DNA of 48,830 nt from JBIOWF01 sp044868295 (GTDB taxonomy: Bacteria; Actinomycetota; Actinomycetes; Streptosporangiales; Streptosporangiaceae). The notes below the pieces were generated by a model that had not been told where the DNA came from, ran no database searches, and was given only the letters and a program-made list of their open reading frames with translations. How positions within the stretch are numbered: position 1 is the stretch's first letter; each line of letters opens with the position of its first letter. A program made the position numbers and the translations under genes. This document shows, one piece after another, positions 34,716 through 44,018 of the stretch. Location: contig JBIOWF010000138.1 in the NCBI GenBank assembly GCA_044868295.1, positions 1 to 48,830 on the forward strand, written 5' to 3'.

Positions 34716-36225
34716 GATCAGGCCTTTCAAAGTGTCCGGAGGTCACGTCGGCGGCGGACGCGCGCTCACGGGCGGCCCCCGGACGGGGGCCGCTTCCCGG
34801 CGCGGCGGACCTCGCACCGCTTCCGGGGGTCCCGGGTTCGGCGGGGTCCGCCGGGCCCGTGTCTGCCGCGGCGCTCGGGGACCTCACCGGGCTGCGGGAT
34901 GCCGCAACGCTCGGGTACGTCGCGGGCCTCCGGGATGCCGCAACGCTCGGGGATGTCGCTGGGCCCGTGCCGCGGGCGAGCACGTCCGCCAGATGCTCGA
35001 AGGCGGCCATGCTGTGCCCGGCCACGAAGTCCGTGATGTACGGCAGGGCCGCCCGCATCCCCGCCGTGAGAGGTTCATACGAGGGATCACCCTTGTGCGG
35101 GTTGACCCAGATCACCCGGTGGGCGAGCCGCGACAGCCGGGCCATCTGCTGCCCGAGCAGCGTGGCGTCGCCCCGCTCCCACCCGTCGGAGGCGATCACG
35201 ACGACCGCGCCCCGCGCGTCGGACAGCTTGAGCAGCTCCCTGAGCTCCTCCCCCAGCCGGGTGCCGCCGCTCCAGTCCGGGATCGCCTTGGACACCGCGT
35301 CCATGGCCACTCCGGGATCACGATGGCGCAGCTCGGCCGTGATCCTGGTGAGACGGGTCCCGACGCTGAACACCTCGCTGGCCCGCGGCTCGCCGCGGAC
35401 CAGGGCGTGCGCGAACCGCAGCAGCGTGTCCGCGTAGGCCGCCATGGAGCCGCTCACGTCGACGAGCATGACAACGCGCCGGGGCCGGTCCCGGTGGGTG
35501 CGGCGGCGCAGCCGCGCGGCCTCCCCGCCCCGCCGGATCGCCTCGCGGATCGTGCGGCGCGCGTCGAGGCCGCCCCGGTGCGAGGGGGCGAACCGCCGGG
35601 ACCGCCGCCGCTCGCGCGCGGCGTGGAGCAGGGACAGCATGCGGTTCACCTCACGCCGTTCCTCCGCCGTCATCCGCGCGATGTCCCGATGGCGGAGCAC
35701 CTCGACCTCGCTCGCGGTCGCCGGGGTCGCGCTCGTCTCGCTCTCCTGGTCCCGCTCCTGGTCGCGGGAGCCGTACGGCGTGGCGGTGAAGCGGGTCACC
35801 GTGATCACAGGGTGGGTGCGGCTCGTCCCCGCCTTGAGGCCGCCGAAGTAGGCGGCGAAGCAGCGGTCGTAACGCGGCAGATCGTCCGGTCCCGAGCAGA
35901 GGGTGAGCCGCCCGGCCCAGTAGACGTCCCGCTGCTCGGCGATGCTCAAATGGCTCAAAGCGGTGAGAAAGCTCTGCGTGCGCTGGTGATCCGCGCCGAC
36001 ACCCGCGGCGCGGAGGGTCCGGACGAACCCGGTCAGGGTCACGGCGAGCGCGTCCGGCTGGCGTCCGGCAGGCGGACGGCTTCCGGAGCTCACATCAGGC
36101 ATCGCGTCCGGCTCGGTGCCAGGCGGCGGACGGTTGCCGGGGCTCACATCAGGCATCACGCAGCCGCTCTCGTCTCCGCGCCCCGCCTCTTCACGGACCG
36201 CGAAACCGTTCCTGTCGCCGGGCAC
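34708..36225 (-). CDS. VWA protein of CoxE type with repeat-expanded ends
   Basis: The 505-residue protein has a CoxE-like core (about 55-405) with a VWA MIDAS motif MLVDVSGSMAAY, GGTRLGEEL and a closing strand VIWVNPHKGDPSY. It is the partner of the MoxR-like ATPase upstream (six-base gap), as in CoxD/CoxE pairs that mature carbon monoxide dehydrogenase-type enzymes. The ends are unusual: two 18-residue units (MPDVSxGxRPPxGxxPDA) near the N-terminus and three 12-residue Ser/Ala/Pro units near the C-terminus, all from DNA tandem repeats. Confidence 0.88.
   Translation of the reverse strand: MPGDRNGFAVREEAGRGDESGCVMPDVSPGNRPPPGTEPDAMPDVSSGSRPPAGRQPDALAVTLTGFVRTLRAAGVGADHQRTQSFLTALSHLSIAEQRDVYWAGRLTLCSGPDDLPRYDRCFAAYFGGLKAGTSRTHPVITVTRFTATPYGSRDQERDQESETSATPATASEVEVLRHRDIARMTAEERREVNRMLSLLHAARERRRSRRFAPSHRGGLDARRTIREAIRRGGEAARLRRRTHRDRPRRVVMLVDVSGSMAAYADTLLRFAHALVRGEPRASEVFSVGTRLTRITAELRHRDPGVAMDAVSKAIPDWSGGTRLGEELRELLKLSDARGAVVVIASDGWERGDATLLGQQMARLSRLAHRVIWVNPHKGDPSYEPLTAGMRAALPYITDFVAGHSMAAFEHLADVLARGTGPATSPSVAASRRPATYPSVAASRSPVRSPSAAADTGPADPAEPGTPGSGARSAAPGSGPRPGAARERASAADVTSGHFERPDHA
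34862..34969 (-). repeat. Three 36-bp tandem repeats in the VWA gene
   Basis: Units at 34862-34897, 34898-34933 and 34934-34969 share the core GCCGCAACGCTCGGG (first unit slightly diverged). On the minus strand they encode 12-residue Ser/Ala/Pro units with SVAAS. The period is a multiple of three, so the copy number can change without a frameshift. Confidence 0.88.
36049..36156 (-). repeat. 54-bp tandem duplication near the VWA gene start
   Basis: Two 54-bp units (36049-36102 and 36103-36156) each end in GCTCACATCAGGCAT (plus strand) and encode 18 residues beginning MPDVS. Each unit supplies its own in-frame ATG, so the true start of the VWA protein could also be at 36156 or 36102. Confidence 0.88.
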
Positions 36226-36231
36226 GGGCCT

Positions 36232-37158
36232 TCACTCATGGCGGTTCCCGGGCACTCGCTCTTTCGGGTCCACGGCTTTGAGCAGGCCGTTCTTGAGGAC
36301 CGTCTGCTGGTCCTCGCGGTACTTCAGGACCGCGCCGAGCGTGGCGGCCGCCAGGTCCGGGTTGAGCTCGCTCGCGCCGAGGGTCATCAGGGCCTCGGTC
36401 CAGTCGAGCGTCTCGGCGATCCCCGGCGGCTTGAGGAGGTCCGCCCGCCGAAGGTGCTCGGCGGCCCCGGCGACCTGCGTGGCGAGTCGCTCCGTACAGG
36501 CCGGAAGGCGTTTGCGCAGGATGGCCACCTCGCGGTCGAAACTGGGGTGCTCCAGCCAGTGGTAGAGGCAGCGCCGCTTCAGCGCGTCGTGGACCTCGCG
36601 GGTCCGGTTGGAGGTGACGACGACCACGGGCGGGGTCGCCGCGCTGATCGTGCCCAGCTCCGGGATGGAGATCGTGAAGTCCGAGAGCACCTCCAGGAGG
36701 AACGCCTCGAACTCGTCGTCCGCCCGGTCGATCTCGTCGACCAGAAGCACGCTCGGCTGGGTCTCGACGGCCTTGAGCAGCGGCCGGGCGATGAGGAACC
36801 GCCGGTCGTAGATCTCGCCCTCCAGCGCCCTGACGTCGGTGATCCCGGCCGCCTCGGCGGCCTTCAGATGCAGCAACTGGCGGGCGAAGTCCCAGTCGTA
36901 GAGCGCCTGCGCGGCGTCCAGCCCCTCGTAGCACTGCAGCCTGATCAGCGGAGCGTCCAGAATCGCGGAGAGGGTCTTGGCGAGCTCCGTCTTCCCGACG
37001 CCCGCCTCCCCCTCCAGGAAGAGCGGCCGCCCCATCCGCAGGGCGAGGTACACGGCGGTCGCCAGCCCCTCGTCCGCGAGATAGCTCTGCTGATCGAGGA
37101 GCTCGGTCAGGCTCGCGGGCGAGTCGATGTCCGCCGCTGTGATTGTCCGCCGTAGCAC
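36232..37158 (-). CDS. MoxR-like AAA+ ATPase of CoxD type
   Basis: This 308-residue AAA+ ATPase has Walker A EGEAGVGKTELAKTL at about 50-63, IRLQCYEGLDAAQALYDWDFARQ, Walker B VLLVDEIDRADDEFEAFLLE and VVVTSNRTREVHDALKRRC. The EGLD...YEWxY-like stretch is typical of CoxD, which remodels the CO dehydrogenase active site. It begins the four-gene accessory operon. A 12-copy 7-bp repeat starts 163 bases upstream. Confidence 0.92.
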   Translation of the reverse strand: MLRRTITAADIDSPASLTELLDQQSYLADEGLATAVYLALRMGRPLFLEGEAGVGKTELAKTLSAILDAPLIRLQCYEGLDAAQALYDWDFARQLLHLKAAEAAGITDVRALEGEIYDRRFLIARPLLKAVETQPSVLLVDEIDRADDEFEAFLLEVLSDFTISIPELGTISAATPPVVVVTSNRTREVHDALKRRCLYHWLEHPSFDREVAILRKRLPACTERLATQVAGAAEHLRRADLLKPPGIAETLDWTEALMTLGASELNPDLAAATLGAVLKYREDQQTVLKNGLLKAVDPKERVPGNRHE

Positions 37159-37320
37159 ACCCCCAGGCTACTTTCCGCGGCTTCTCTCGCGCTCCGGCCG
37201 ATCTCGCCAAAGCCACGGCCGTGTCGCGCCCGCCGTTTTGACGATCGCACAGCCGTACATGGCGGGACGCACTCACGCGGGCCCCGCGGCGGCCCCCCAC
37301 GCCGGGCCTGGACGGGCCCA

Positions 37321-37404
37321 GGGCACTGGGCACTGGACACTGGGCACTGGGCACTGGACACTGGGCACTGGACACTGGGCACTGGGCACTGGACACTGGG
37401 CACT
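37321..37404. repeat. 7-bp minisatellite, 12 units
   Basis: Twelve perfect 7-bp units alternate between A = GGGCACT and B = GGACACT in the order AABAABABAABA. It occupies the divergent gap between the CoxD-type gene and the HD hydrolase gene, ending 53 bases before the latter's ATG. No unit falls outside the two variants, so expansion seems recent or homogenised. Confidence 0.97.
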
Positions 37405-37457
37405 GGCGGACGGGCCCGGCGGTCACTCGTGATCCGGCTTTGAGTAGGTTCGTCGCC

Positions 37458-38066
37458 ATGGCGAATCCCCTGGGGCTGCCCGCGTCTCCGGCGGCGGACG
37501 CGCTGGCCGCCGAGCTGAGCGCCCGGTGGGCGGAACCGCACCGCCGCTACCACACGACGACCCACCTACGGGCGGTCCTCGCGGCGATCGAGCCGCTCGC
37601 CGCCCATGCCGGCGACCTGGGTGCCGTACGGCTGGCCGCCTGGTTCCACGACGCCGTCTACGAGGGCAGGCCGGGCTGGGACGAGGAGCGCAGCGCGCAA
37701 CTGGCCCAGGCCAGGCTCCCCGCGTGCGGTGTGGACACGACCAGGGCCGGCGAGGTGGCACGGCTCGTGCGGATCACGGCATCCCACCGATATGAGCCCG
37801 CCGACGCCGACGCCATGGTCCTGTGCGACGCCGATCTGGCCGTGCTGGGCGGTGATCGGGACACCTACGAGGCGTACGCGAGAGCCGTACGGGAGGAGTA
37901 TCGGCACGTCCCCGACGAGCTGTTCAGAACCGGCAGATCCGCCGTGCTCCGACACCTCCTCGACGCCGGGCACCTGTACGGCACGGCGACCGGCCGCGAC
38001 CTGTGGGAGCGGACGGCCCGCGAGAACATCGCCCGCGAACTCGAACAGCTGGGATCCCAAACTTGA
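37458..38066 (+). CDS. HD-domain metal-dependent phosphohydrolase-like protein
   Basis: This 202-residue protein is all-helical in appearance, with Y-HTTTHL near residue 32, the metal-binding doublet AWFHDAVYEG, ITASHRYEP and LCDADLAVLGG. These are the spaced His/Asp ligands of the HD superfamily. It matches the small predicted metal-dependent hydrolases whose substrate is unknown. I chose ATG 37458 (AGG nine bases upstream); TTG 37440 is an alternative. Confidence 0.85.
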   Translation: MANPLGLPASPAADALAAELSARWAEPHRRYHTTTHLRAVLAAIEPLAAHAGDLGAVRLAAWFHDAVYEGRPGWDEERSAQLAQARLPACGVDTTRAGEVARLVRITASHRYEPADADAMVLCDADLAVLGGDRDTYEAYARAVREEYRHVPDELFRTGRSAVLRHLLDAGHLYGTATGRDLWERTARENIARELEQLGSQT

Positions 38067-38172
38067 TCACGCCGACGGCGGATCACGCTCAACGCGCCGT
38101 GGCGCTTCCGCCGTGTCGTCGCGCGGGTCTCCGATACGCCGCTGAAGAGCCGGTGAGGCCGTATCGCGGCCC

Positions 38173-38445
38173 TCAGGCCACCGGGCGGCGCTTCGGGCTG
38201 CGCAGGCCCGAGGCCCTGAGGCGAAGCACCAGCTCGTGGCTGGACACCGGCTCGGCCCCCAGCAGGACCGCCTGGTCGTAGACGGTCTCCGGCACGTCGT
38301 AGTGGTCTCGATCGAACGCCCGCTCGGGCACCCCGAGCAGCCGGGCGAACTCGTGCAGCTCCTCGTAGGAGTGGTCGCTGACGAGGTGCGACCAGAGCAG
38401 TCCACGAGGGCCGGGCCAGTTCGGCCGATCGATCAGCACACTCAC
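38173..38445 (-). CDS. DUF4031 protein
   Basis: This 90-residue protein starts VLIDRPNWPGPRGLLWSHLVSD and continues SYEELHEFARLLGVPERAFDRDHYDVPE, the typical DUF4031 sequence. The GTG at 38445 with AAAGGA six bases upstream gives this start. Function unknown. It is divergent from the beta-propeller gene, 61 bases away, so both promoters must lie in that short gap. Confidence 0.87.
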   Translation of the reverse strand: MSVLIDRPNWPGPRGLLWSHLVSDHSYEELHEFARLLGVPERAFDRDHYDVPETVYDQAVLLGAEPVSSHELVLRLRASGLRSPKRRPVA

Positions 38446-38506
38446 AACACGTCCTTTTTCACACATAACGATCGTCTTGTCGGCGATGACTGATAGAAGT
38501 ACCGCT

Positions 38507-41392
38507 ATGTCATCAATGTTGGCCTTGGTGAGCAAATCGCTCTACGAGAAGCAGGCGAAACCCGGTGGGGCGATGCCCGTCGTGGGTGAGGTGTTGCCGC
38601 TCACGGACTACTGGAACTCGCCTCGGCTGCTGGATCCGTTGGCCGACGGTGGGTCGCTGTTCATGGTGACGGCCCGGCCGCCGTACGACAGGTTGCTGCT
38701 CGTCTCGGAACTGGTGTCGCCGACGCACCGGGACGGGGTGTGGAGCGCGGCGCCCAACCAGGTCGCGATCACCGACATATCCCATCTGGTCGACCGGTTC
38801 GTTTTCTCGGACGGCAAGGGCCTGCCGGCCGGCAAACAGCTGGGAACCGCCTTGCAGCGGCCCAAGGTCCTCACGGACGACGACGTCCATCTGTTGCGCG
38901 AGGCGGTGGCGACCAGCGCGGACCCGGTGGTGGCCGTCCCCCTGTCCGCGCAGGACGCGGCGATGGTGGAGTCCCTTCTTGACCGATGCCTGGCGCTGGC
39001 GGCCCCCGAACCGGCCCAGGCGTTCATCGCCGCCCGTCGCGCCTGGCAGCTGACCCGGTGGCCGCGCCTCGCCCGGCTCGCAGAACGGCTCGCTCTCCTG
39101 GGCGAGTCGGACGCCGCCCGGCAACTTCGGAAGACCAACGCTCGGGGACTTGACGACGACTGGACGACGCTCGCGCTCACCCTGCCGGACATCGACCGGG
39201 GCGCGCTGCTGACCGGGCTGCCGAATCTGACGGCCGTGGAGGTGCTCGGGCGGCTGGAACACATCGCGGAGTGGGAGCCGGACCCGCGGGTCGGCCGGGC
39301 CCTCATCGCGCTGCTCCGGAGCGTGCCGTGGACGATGTACGGCGCGGATCCCACCTGGAACCGGGCCTTCCAGATTCTCTTCGAGCTCCACGATCCCCGG
39401 CTGTCGCCGCTCGGCGACGAGTTCGCCCCCTCCAGCTGGCTCGGCGAGAGGATCGACGGCCTCGTCCACCGACTGATCCGCCGCCACGCCCCGCCGTCGT
39501 GGACCGGCGCGGATGAGCTCCTGTCCAGTGTCGAACGCGTCCTGGACGGACTGGATGAAGCCGGCCGGCCCGGATCGCCGCTCCCGCCCGCCGTCCCCAC
39601 GGCCCTGCCCCCGGCGGTGGAGGCGACGGCCACGCATGACTTCACCGCGGTCGGCATCGTCGATGTGCGGCGGCGGGGCACCGTGCTCGGCATCGAGATC
39701 ACCGTCGGCGACGAGAACGTGGTCCTGGTCACGGATGTTGCCGGGCTTGGGAAGGTCGCGGTGCCGGGAGAGCGATGGGCGCTCGATCCGCGCGGCGAAC
39801 GGCTCGCGGTCCTCGGTGAGGAGCTGGCGGTGTTCTCCACCGCCGACGGCGCCCGTCTGGCGAGCGTGCCCTGCCCCGAAGGTGAACACAGCCCGCAGTC
39901 CGATCTGGTGTGGGCCACCGACGACTGGCTTGTGGCCAACACGAACCACGGATGGGTCAGATTCGACCTCGGCACCGGCACCGCGACGGCATTCGACGGA
40001 CCGGCCTGGCGGCGAGGGTGCGGCATCGCGGTCGACCCCGGCTCCTCCATCGCGCTGCGCTGGGGCTGGGGCGAGCATTCCTATCCCTCCGTACACAGCT
40101 ACGACCTGCGTGACGGCCGGTTGACGCAGGCGTTCGACATAGACGCCGCCTACAGCAGGTTCACGACGGCGGTGCCGCTGGGCGGCGGGCGGTTCGTCCT
40201 CGGCTGCGTCATCGACGGCTCGCCGGCGGACGCGCCCGCGCTCACCACGGTGGACGGGGTGACGGGCTGGGACGACACCGTGCCGCAGACCATCCCGCTG
40301 CCGGGCGACCCCGACGACGTGGTGCCGGTGTTCCGCGAGACCCCAGGACTGTACGAGGGGACGATCGACCGGTGGATGTTCGGTGACGGCTCCGGCGTCA
40401 GGTCCGCCAAGGCGGGCGAGCTGGGCTTCCTCGATCGGGGCGGGGACCGGCCGGTGCGCCGGATCACGGTGGCCGCGCCCTCTCTGCCGCATCTGGCCGT
40501 CTCACCGGATGGTCAGGTGATCGCCTGTACCGACGGTGAAATCGCCATGATCTGGGGCGGCAAGCCGCGCGGCACCCGGCTCACTTTCAGCGACATCCGC
40601 CATGTCGGGGCGTCGCGGGGCGGACGGGTGGCGGTCGTGGCCGGGGAGCGGCTCGTCCTCGCCGGCCCGGACGGCAAGCGGATCGGCACCACCAAGTACC
40701 GCGGCCTCACGTGCGTCGCCGGATGCGCCGCTCACGACCTGTTCGCCGGCATCACGCGGCAGAGCGTGGTCGTCTTCGACGAGGCGCTCGCCCTGAGCGC
40801 CAGCTTCCGCCTGCCCGCCACCACCCGTACGGAGACAGCAGGTCCGGAGGAGGGACGGTCGGCGTCGTTCAGCGCCCTCGCCTGGAACCGGACCGGCCGG
40901 AGCCTGGCCGCCGGCACCGACCAGGGCAGACTGCTGCTGATCGACGCGGCCACCGCCGAACAGATTCTCGATGTGGACGTGTCACAGGCGGTGTGCGACG
41001 TCGCCTTCCTCCCCACGCGTGACGCCCTGCTGGTGTGGACCGACCCCGATCTGCTCCTGATCGTCGACCGCGCCACCGGGCGCGTCGAGAAGTGGCGTCA
41101 GGTTCCCGGCATCGCCGGCCTGGCCGTACACCAGACGCACGGATGGGTGGCGACCGGCCACGACGACGGTCTCGTCACGCTCTTCGACGCGGGCGACCCG
41201 GAGGTCTCGTCGCCGGTGGGACGGCACCTGGGCCCGGTCACCGCGTTGACGTTCGCCGAAGACCGGCTCGTCGTCGGGGCGGGCCGCCCCGGACACCGGG
41301 GATCGATCACCACCTATCAGTGGGCCGCACCGGCCGCAGGAGCGACCGGCACCATGACCCGACGGGACGCGAACGCGGGAGGAAGCCGATGA
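38507..41392 (+). CDS. Large beta-propeller protein, first gene of a MoxR-VWA cassette
   Basis: A 961-residue cytoplasmic protein. Residues about 25-125 form a compact beta-rich block (SLFMVTARPPYDRLLLVSELV, ITDISHLVDRFVF, GKGLPAGKQLG). A helical region (about 125-330) follows, then a Pro-rich linker and a long run of propeller-like blades from about 365 to 945 with sequences such as HLAVSPDGQVIACTDG, ALAWNRTGRSLAAGTDQGRLLLID and GWVATGHDDGLVTLFD (WD40-like). It resembles the beta-propeller partners (bpX) of predicted MoxR-VWA conflict systems. ATG 38507 is chosen; ATG 38486 is possible. Confidence 0.8.
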   Translation: MSSMLALVSKSLYEKQAKPGGAMPVVGEVLPLTDYWNSPRLLDPLADGGSLFMVTARPPYDRLLLVSELVSPTHRDGVWSAAPNQVAITDISHLVDRFVFSDGKGLPAGKQLGTALQRPKVLTDDDVHLLREAVATSADPVVAVPLSAQDAAMVESLLDRCLALAAPEPAQAFIAARRAWQLTRWPRLARLAERLALLGESDAARQLRKTNARGLDDDWTTLALTLPDIDRGALLTGLPNLTAVEVLGRLEHIAEWEPDPRVGRALIALLRSVPWTMYGADPTWNRAFQILFELHDPRLSPLGDEFAPSSWLGERIDGLVHRLIRRHAPPSWTGADELLSSVERVLDGLDEAGRPGSPLPPAVPTALPPAVEATATHDFTAVGIVDVRRRGTVLGIEITVGDENVVLVTDVAGLGKVAVPGERWALDPRGERLAVLGEELAVFSTADGARLASVPCPEGEHSPQSDLVWATDDWLVANTNHGWVRFDLGTGTATAFDGPAWRRGCGIAVDPGSSIALRWGWGEHSYPSVHSYDLRDGRLTQAFDIDAAYSRFTTAVPLGGGRFVLGCVIDGSPADAPALTTVDGVTGWDDTVPQTIPLPGDPDDVVPVFRETPGLYEGTIDRWMFGDGSGVRSAKAGELGFLDRGGDRPVRRITVAAPSLPHLAVSPDGQVIACTDGEIAMIWGGKPRGTRLTFSDIRHVGASRGGRVAVVAGERLVLAGPDGKRIGTTKYRGLTCVAGCAAHDLFAGITRQSVVVFDEALALSASFRLPATTRTETAGPEEGRSASFSALAWNRTGRSLAAGTDQGRLLLIDAATAEQILDVDVSQAVCDVAFLPTRDALLVWTDPDLLLIVDRATGRVEKWRQVPGIAGLAVHQTHGWVATGHDDGLVTLFDAGDPEVSSPVGRHLGPVTALTFAEDRLVVGAGRPGHRGSITTYQWAAPAAGATGTMTRRDANAGGSR

Positions 41393-42717
41393 CCGGCATC
41401 ATCGCCAAGATCGAGAAGGTACTGGCGTCCGGTGACCCCGCATATCGGGCTCAGGCCGTCGAGATGATCCTCACGCTTGCCGACCCGGCGGTGGACGACT
41501 GGGTCCTCACCAACACCACGATCGGCCGGCAGGGCCCGCGCCGTCTGGACGCCCGTGGAAAGCGCTGGTCTCTCAACGGGCCCGGTGACGGACGATGGCT
41601 GGAGCGCGACCAGGAGTGGCCCGAACACGACCTGGTGCCCATGACGGACCTGCTCCCGATCCTTCGGCGGGCACCGGCCGGCAGCGGCCCGGCGGCCGCC
41701 ATACGTGATGAACTGCGCCATTTGCGGCTGGCCCAGCGCTACCAAGACCAGGACCACGGCCTGGACGCGAGCGTGGTCACCGGGCTGACCGGGCTCACCG
41801 GCCTCGACCTGTCCCACTACGCGGACGCCTGGGCGGAGCTCCACGAAATCTACGAGAACCGCTATCGGCGGCGGGCCCCGGTCACCGGCCTCACGGCCCT
41901 CGCCGAACTGCCCGCCCTCGCCCTGCTGGCCGTCCACAGCGCCGACCGGCTGGACCTCGGCCCATTGGCCGAGGTGACCACGCTGCGCACCCTCACCCTG
42001 ATCGCCTGCGACATCGCCGGCGCCGAACGGCTCCCGGAGACGCCGATCACCCGGCTGGAGATCGCGTACGCGCCCGGCCTGACCACCCTGCGCCTCCCCG
42101 CCACGCTGCGGGAGCTCCACCTGCGCAGCACGCACGACCTGGTGACCCTCGACGCCTCCGCGTGCACGGCGCTGGAGGAGATCATCGTCGAGGACGCGCC
42201 GAACCTGACCGACATCACCACGCTCGCCACCGCCGCCGCCAACGGCTCGCCGCTGCGACGGGTCACCTTGGAGGCGGCCATGCTCTCCGCCGTCGACGCG
42301 CTCGCCGGGATCGACACGCTGGAGGCGGTCGATCTGAGCGGCTGCGCCGCGCTGACGTCGATCGCGCCGCTCGGGGGCCGGCCGCTGGCCGAAATCAAGC
42401 TGGCGGGATGCGCGAACCTGGGGGCGCTCGACGGATTCCCGGCGGCCTTGGGCGCCGCCGAACTGTCCCTCTCCGGCTGCGCCGCCCTGACCGACCTCAC
42501 CCCGATCCTCGCCGCCACCGATCTGACCACGCTGGACCTTCGGGACGCCGCCTCGGTCACCGACCTCGCTCCGCTCGCGGACCTGCCCGGCCTGCGCGTC
42601 GTCGCCATTCGGGGGACAGGGGTGCCACCCGGTGCGGCTCCCCCGGCGCTGGCGCCGCTGTGCACCTGGGCCCGCAACCCGGACCTCGGCCTGCTCGGCG
42701 CCCGCCCCCGGCCGTGA
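41389..42717 (+). CDS. Leucine-rich-repeat protein, second gene of the cassette
   Basis: The 442-residue protein has an N-terminal helical part with a WGR-unlike beta patch (QGPRRLDARGKRWSLNGPG), then from about residue 120 repeated leucine-rich units: TGLTGLTGLDLS, LTALAELPALALLAV, LRTLTLIACD, LEAVDLSGCAALTSI, AELSLSGCAALTDL and LTTLDLRDAASVTDL. No signal peptide, so it is cytoplasmic. ATG 41389 has GGAGGAAG upstream and overlaps the propeller gene as ATGA, so the two are translated together. A protein-binding scaffold role is inference. Confidence 0.85.
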   Translation: MTGIIAKIEKVLASGDPAYRAQAVEMILTLADPAVDDWVLTNTTIGRQGPRRLDARGKRWSLNGPGDGRWLERDQEWPEHDLVPMTDLLPILRRAPAGSGPAAAIRDELRHLRLAQRYQDQDHGLDASVVTGLTGLTGLDLSHYADAWAELHEIYENRYRRRAPVTGLTALAELPALALLAVHSADRLDLGPLAEVTTLRTLTLIACDIAGAERLPETPITRLEIAYAPGLTTLRLPATLRELHLRSTHDLVTLDASACTALEEIIVEDAPNLTDITTLATAAANGSPLRRVTLEAAMLSAVDALAGIDTLEAVDLSGCAALTSIAPLGGRPLAEIKLAGCANLGALDGFPAALGAAELSLSGCAALTDLTPILAATDLTTLDLRDAASVTDLAPLADLPGLRVVAIRGTGVPPGAAPPALAPLCTWARNPDLGLLGARPRP

Positions 42718-42851
42718 ACGTCCGGGCTCCGGGCCTCCCGGCTCCGGCAGTCGCGAGTCAGAAACCCGCACGACCCGTACGGCCTGACGCCGGCGCGGCC
42801 CGGAGTCGGCGGCCCCAGCCATCCCCGATGCCCTCATAGAACGGATCGTCC

Positions 42852-44018
42852 ATGCAACAGTCGTCGTCCCTCGGCGCGCGTCTCGGCGCCCCACAGCTGG
42901 TGGCCACGCTCGACCACATCTTCCAGGCCAACCTCGACGCCGAGGCGGGCGGCGGCCGGGGCACGCCGGTCTGCGTCTGGGGGCTGCACGGCATCGGCAA
43001 GACCATGATCGTCGAGGAGTTCGCCCGCTCCCGGGGCTGGGAGTACGCCTATCTGGCGCCGGCCCAGTTCGAGGAGATGGGCGACCTCAACGGACTGCCC
43101 GTCCTCACCGAGGACGGCCGCACCGCCTTCGCGCCCCCATCATGGGTCCCGGCCACCCCTGGGCCGGGCATCCTCCTCATCGACGACATCAACCGGGCGG
43201 ACGACCGCATCCTGCGGGGCGTCATGCAGCTGCTGTCGGAGGGCCGTATGACCTCCTGGTCGCTGCCGCCCCGCTGGCACATCGTGGCCACCGCCAACCC
43301 CGAGGACGGGGACTATTCGGTCACGTCGATGGACGAGGCGATCCTCAGCCGGATGATGCACGTGACGATGACGTTCAACGTCGAGGCGTGGGCGGCCTGG
43401 GCGCGCCGGAACGGCCTCGACGAACGCGGCATCGACTTCGTGCTGGCGTACCCGGAGATCGCGTCCGGGCGGCGCACGACACCACGCTCGCTGACCCAGT
43501 TCCTGCGCGCCATCGCCTCGATCAAGGACCTGCGCGACTCCATCGAACTGGTGCAGACGCTCGGCCTGAGCTCCCTTGACGAGGCCACCGTGGGATCGTT
43601 CGTGGCCCACGTGACCAATCCCGCCGGAGCCGACATCAAGGCGGTGGACATCCTCGACGCGGAGGACTTCGCGACGGTCGCCGCCCGCCTGCGTGATCTC
43701 GCCGGATCCGGATCCGGGTCCGGCGGTGCGGGCGGCTCCGACGGGCGCTCCGGGGCAGGCCATGCCAACGGGTCCGGCCGCACCGACGTCGACCGGCTGG
43801 CGCTGGTGTGCTCGCGGCTGGTCCGGCACCTGACTGCTGTGCGCTACCGGCCCAAGCCCCGCCACGCCGAGAACCTGGTCCGGTTCCTGACCGAGGCGCC
43901 GCTGCCGAAGGATCTCCTCGCGGGCACGCACCGCGATCTGGTCGGCAAGGGATCGGCGAAGGTCCGCGAGATGATGCGCGACAAGCGCGTCGCCGACATG
44001 CTGGTGTCGCTGCTGTGA
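42852..44018 (+). CDS. MoxR-type AAA+ ATPase, third gene of the cassette
   Basis: The 388-residue ATPase has Walker A GLHGIGKT (44-51), Walker B ILLIDDINRAD (107-117), a sensor region HIVATANPEDGDYSVTSMDEAILSRM (in parts) and a lid domain ending DKRVADMLVSLL. A Gly/Ser-rich linker (about 287-312) splits the C-terminal part. It differs from the other two MoxR proteins of the window and pairs with the following VWA gene through a GTGA overlap. The 134-base gap before it has no convincing gene; its ribosome site is weak. Confidence 0.9.
   Translation: MQQSSSLGARLGAPQLVATLDHIFQANLDAEAGGGRGTPVCVWGLHGIGKTMIVEEFARSRGWEYAYLAPAQFEEMGDLNGLPVLTEDGRTAFAPPSWVPATPGPGILLIDDINRADDRILRGVMQLLSEGRMTSWSLPPRWHIVATANPEDGDYSVTSMDEAILSRMMHVTMTFNVEAWAAWARRNGLDERGIDFVLAYPEIASGRRTTPRSLTQFLRAIASIKDLRDSIELVQTLGLSSLDEATVGSFVAHVTNPAGADIKAVDILDAEDFATVAARLRDLAGSGSGSGGAGGSDGRSGAGHANGSGRTDVDRLALVCSRLVRHLTAVRYRPKPRHAENLVRFLTEAPLPKDLLAGTHRDLVGKGSAKVREMMRDKRVADMLVSLL

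Noticed and set aside
37321..37404. Short regular repeats as a CRISPR array
   Set aside because: Units are 7 bp with no spacers and no cas genes nearby; it is a simple minisatellite.
42714..42839. 41-codon plus-strand frame in the LRR-ATPase gap
   Set aside because: It overlaps the LRR stop as GTGA but encodes only Pro/Ala/Arg-rich sequence, lacks a ribosome site and does not reach the ATPase start.
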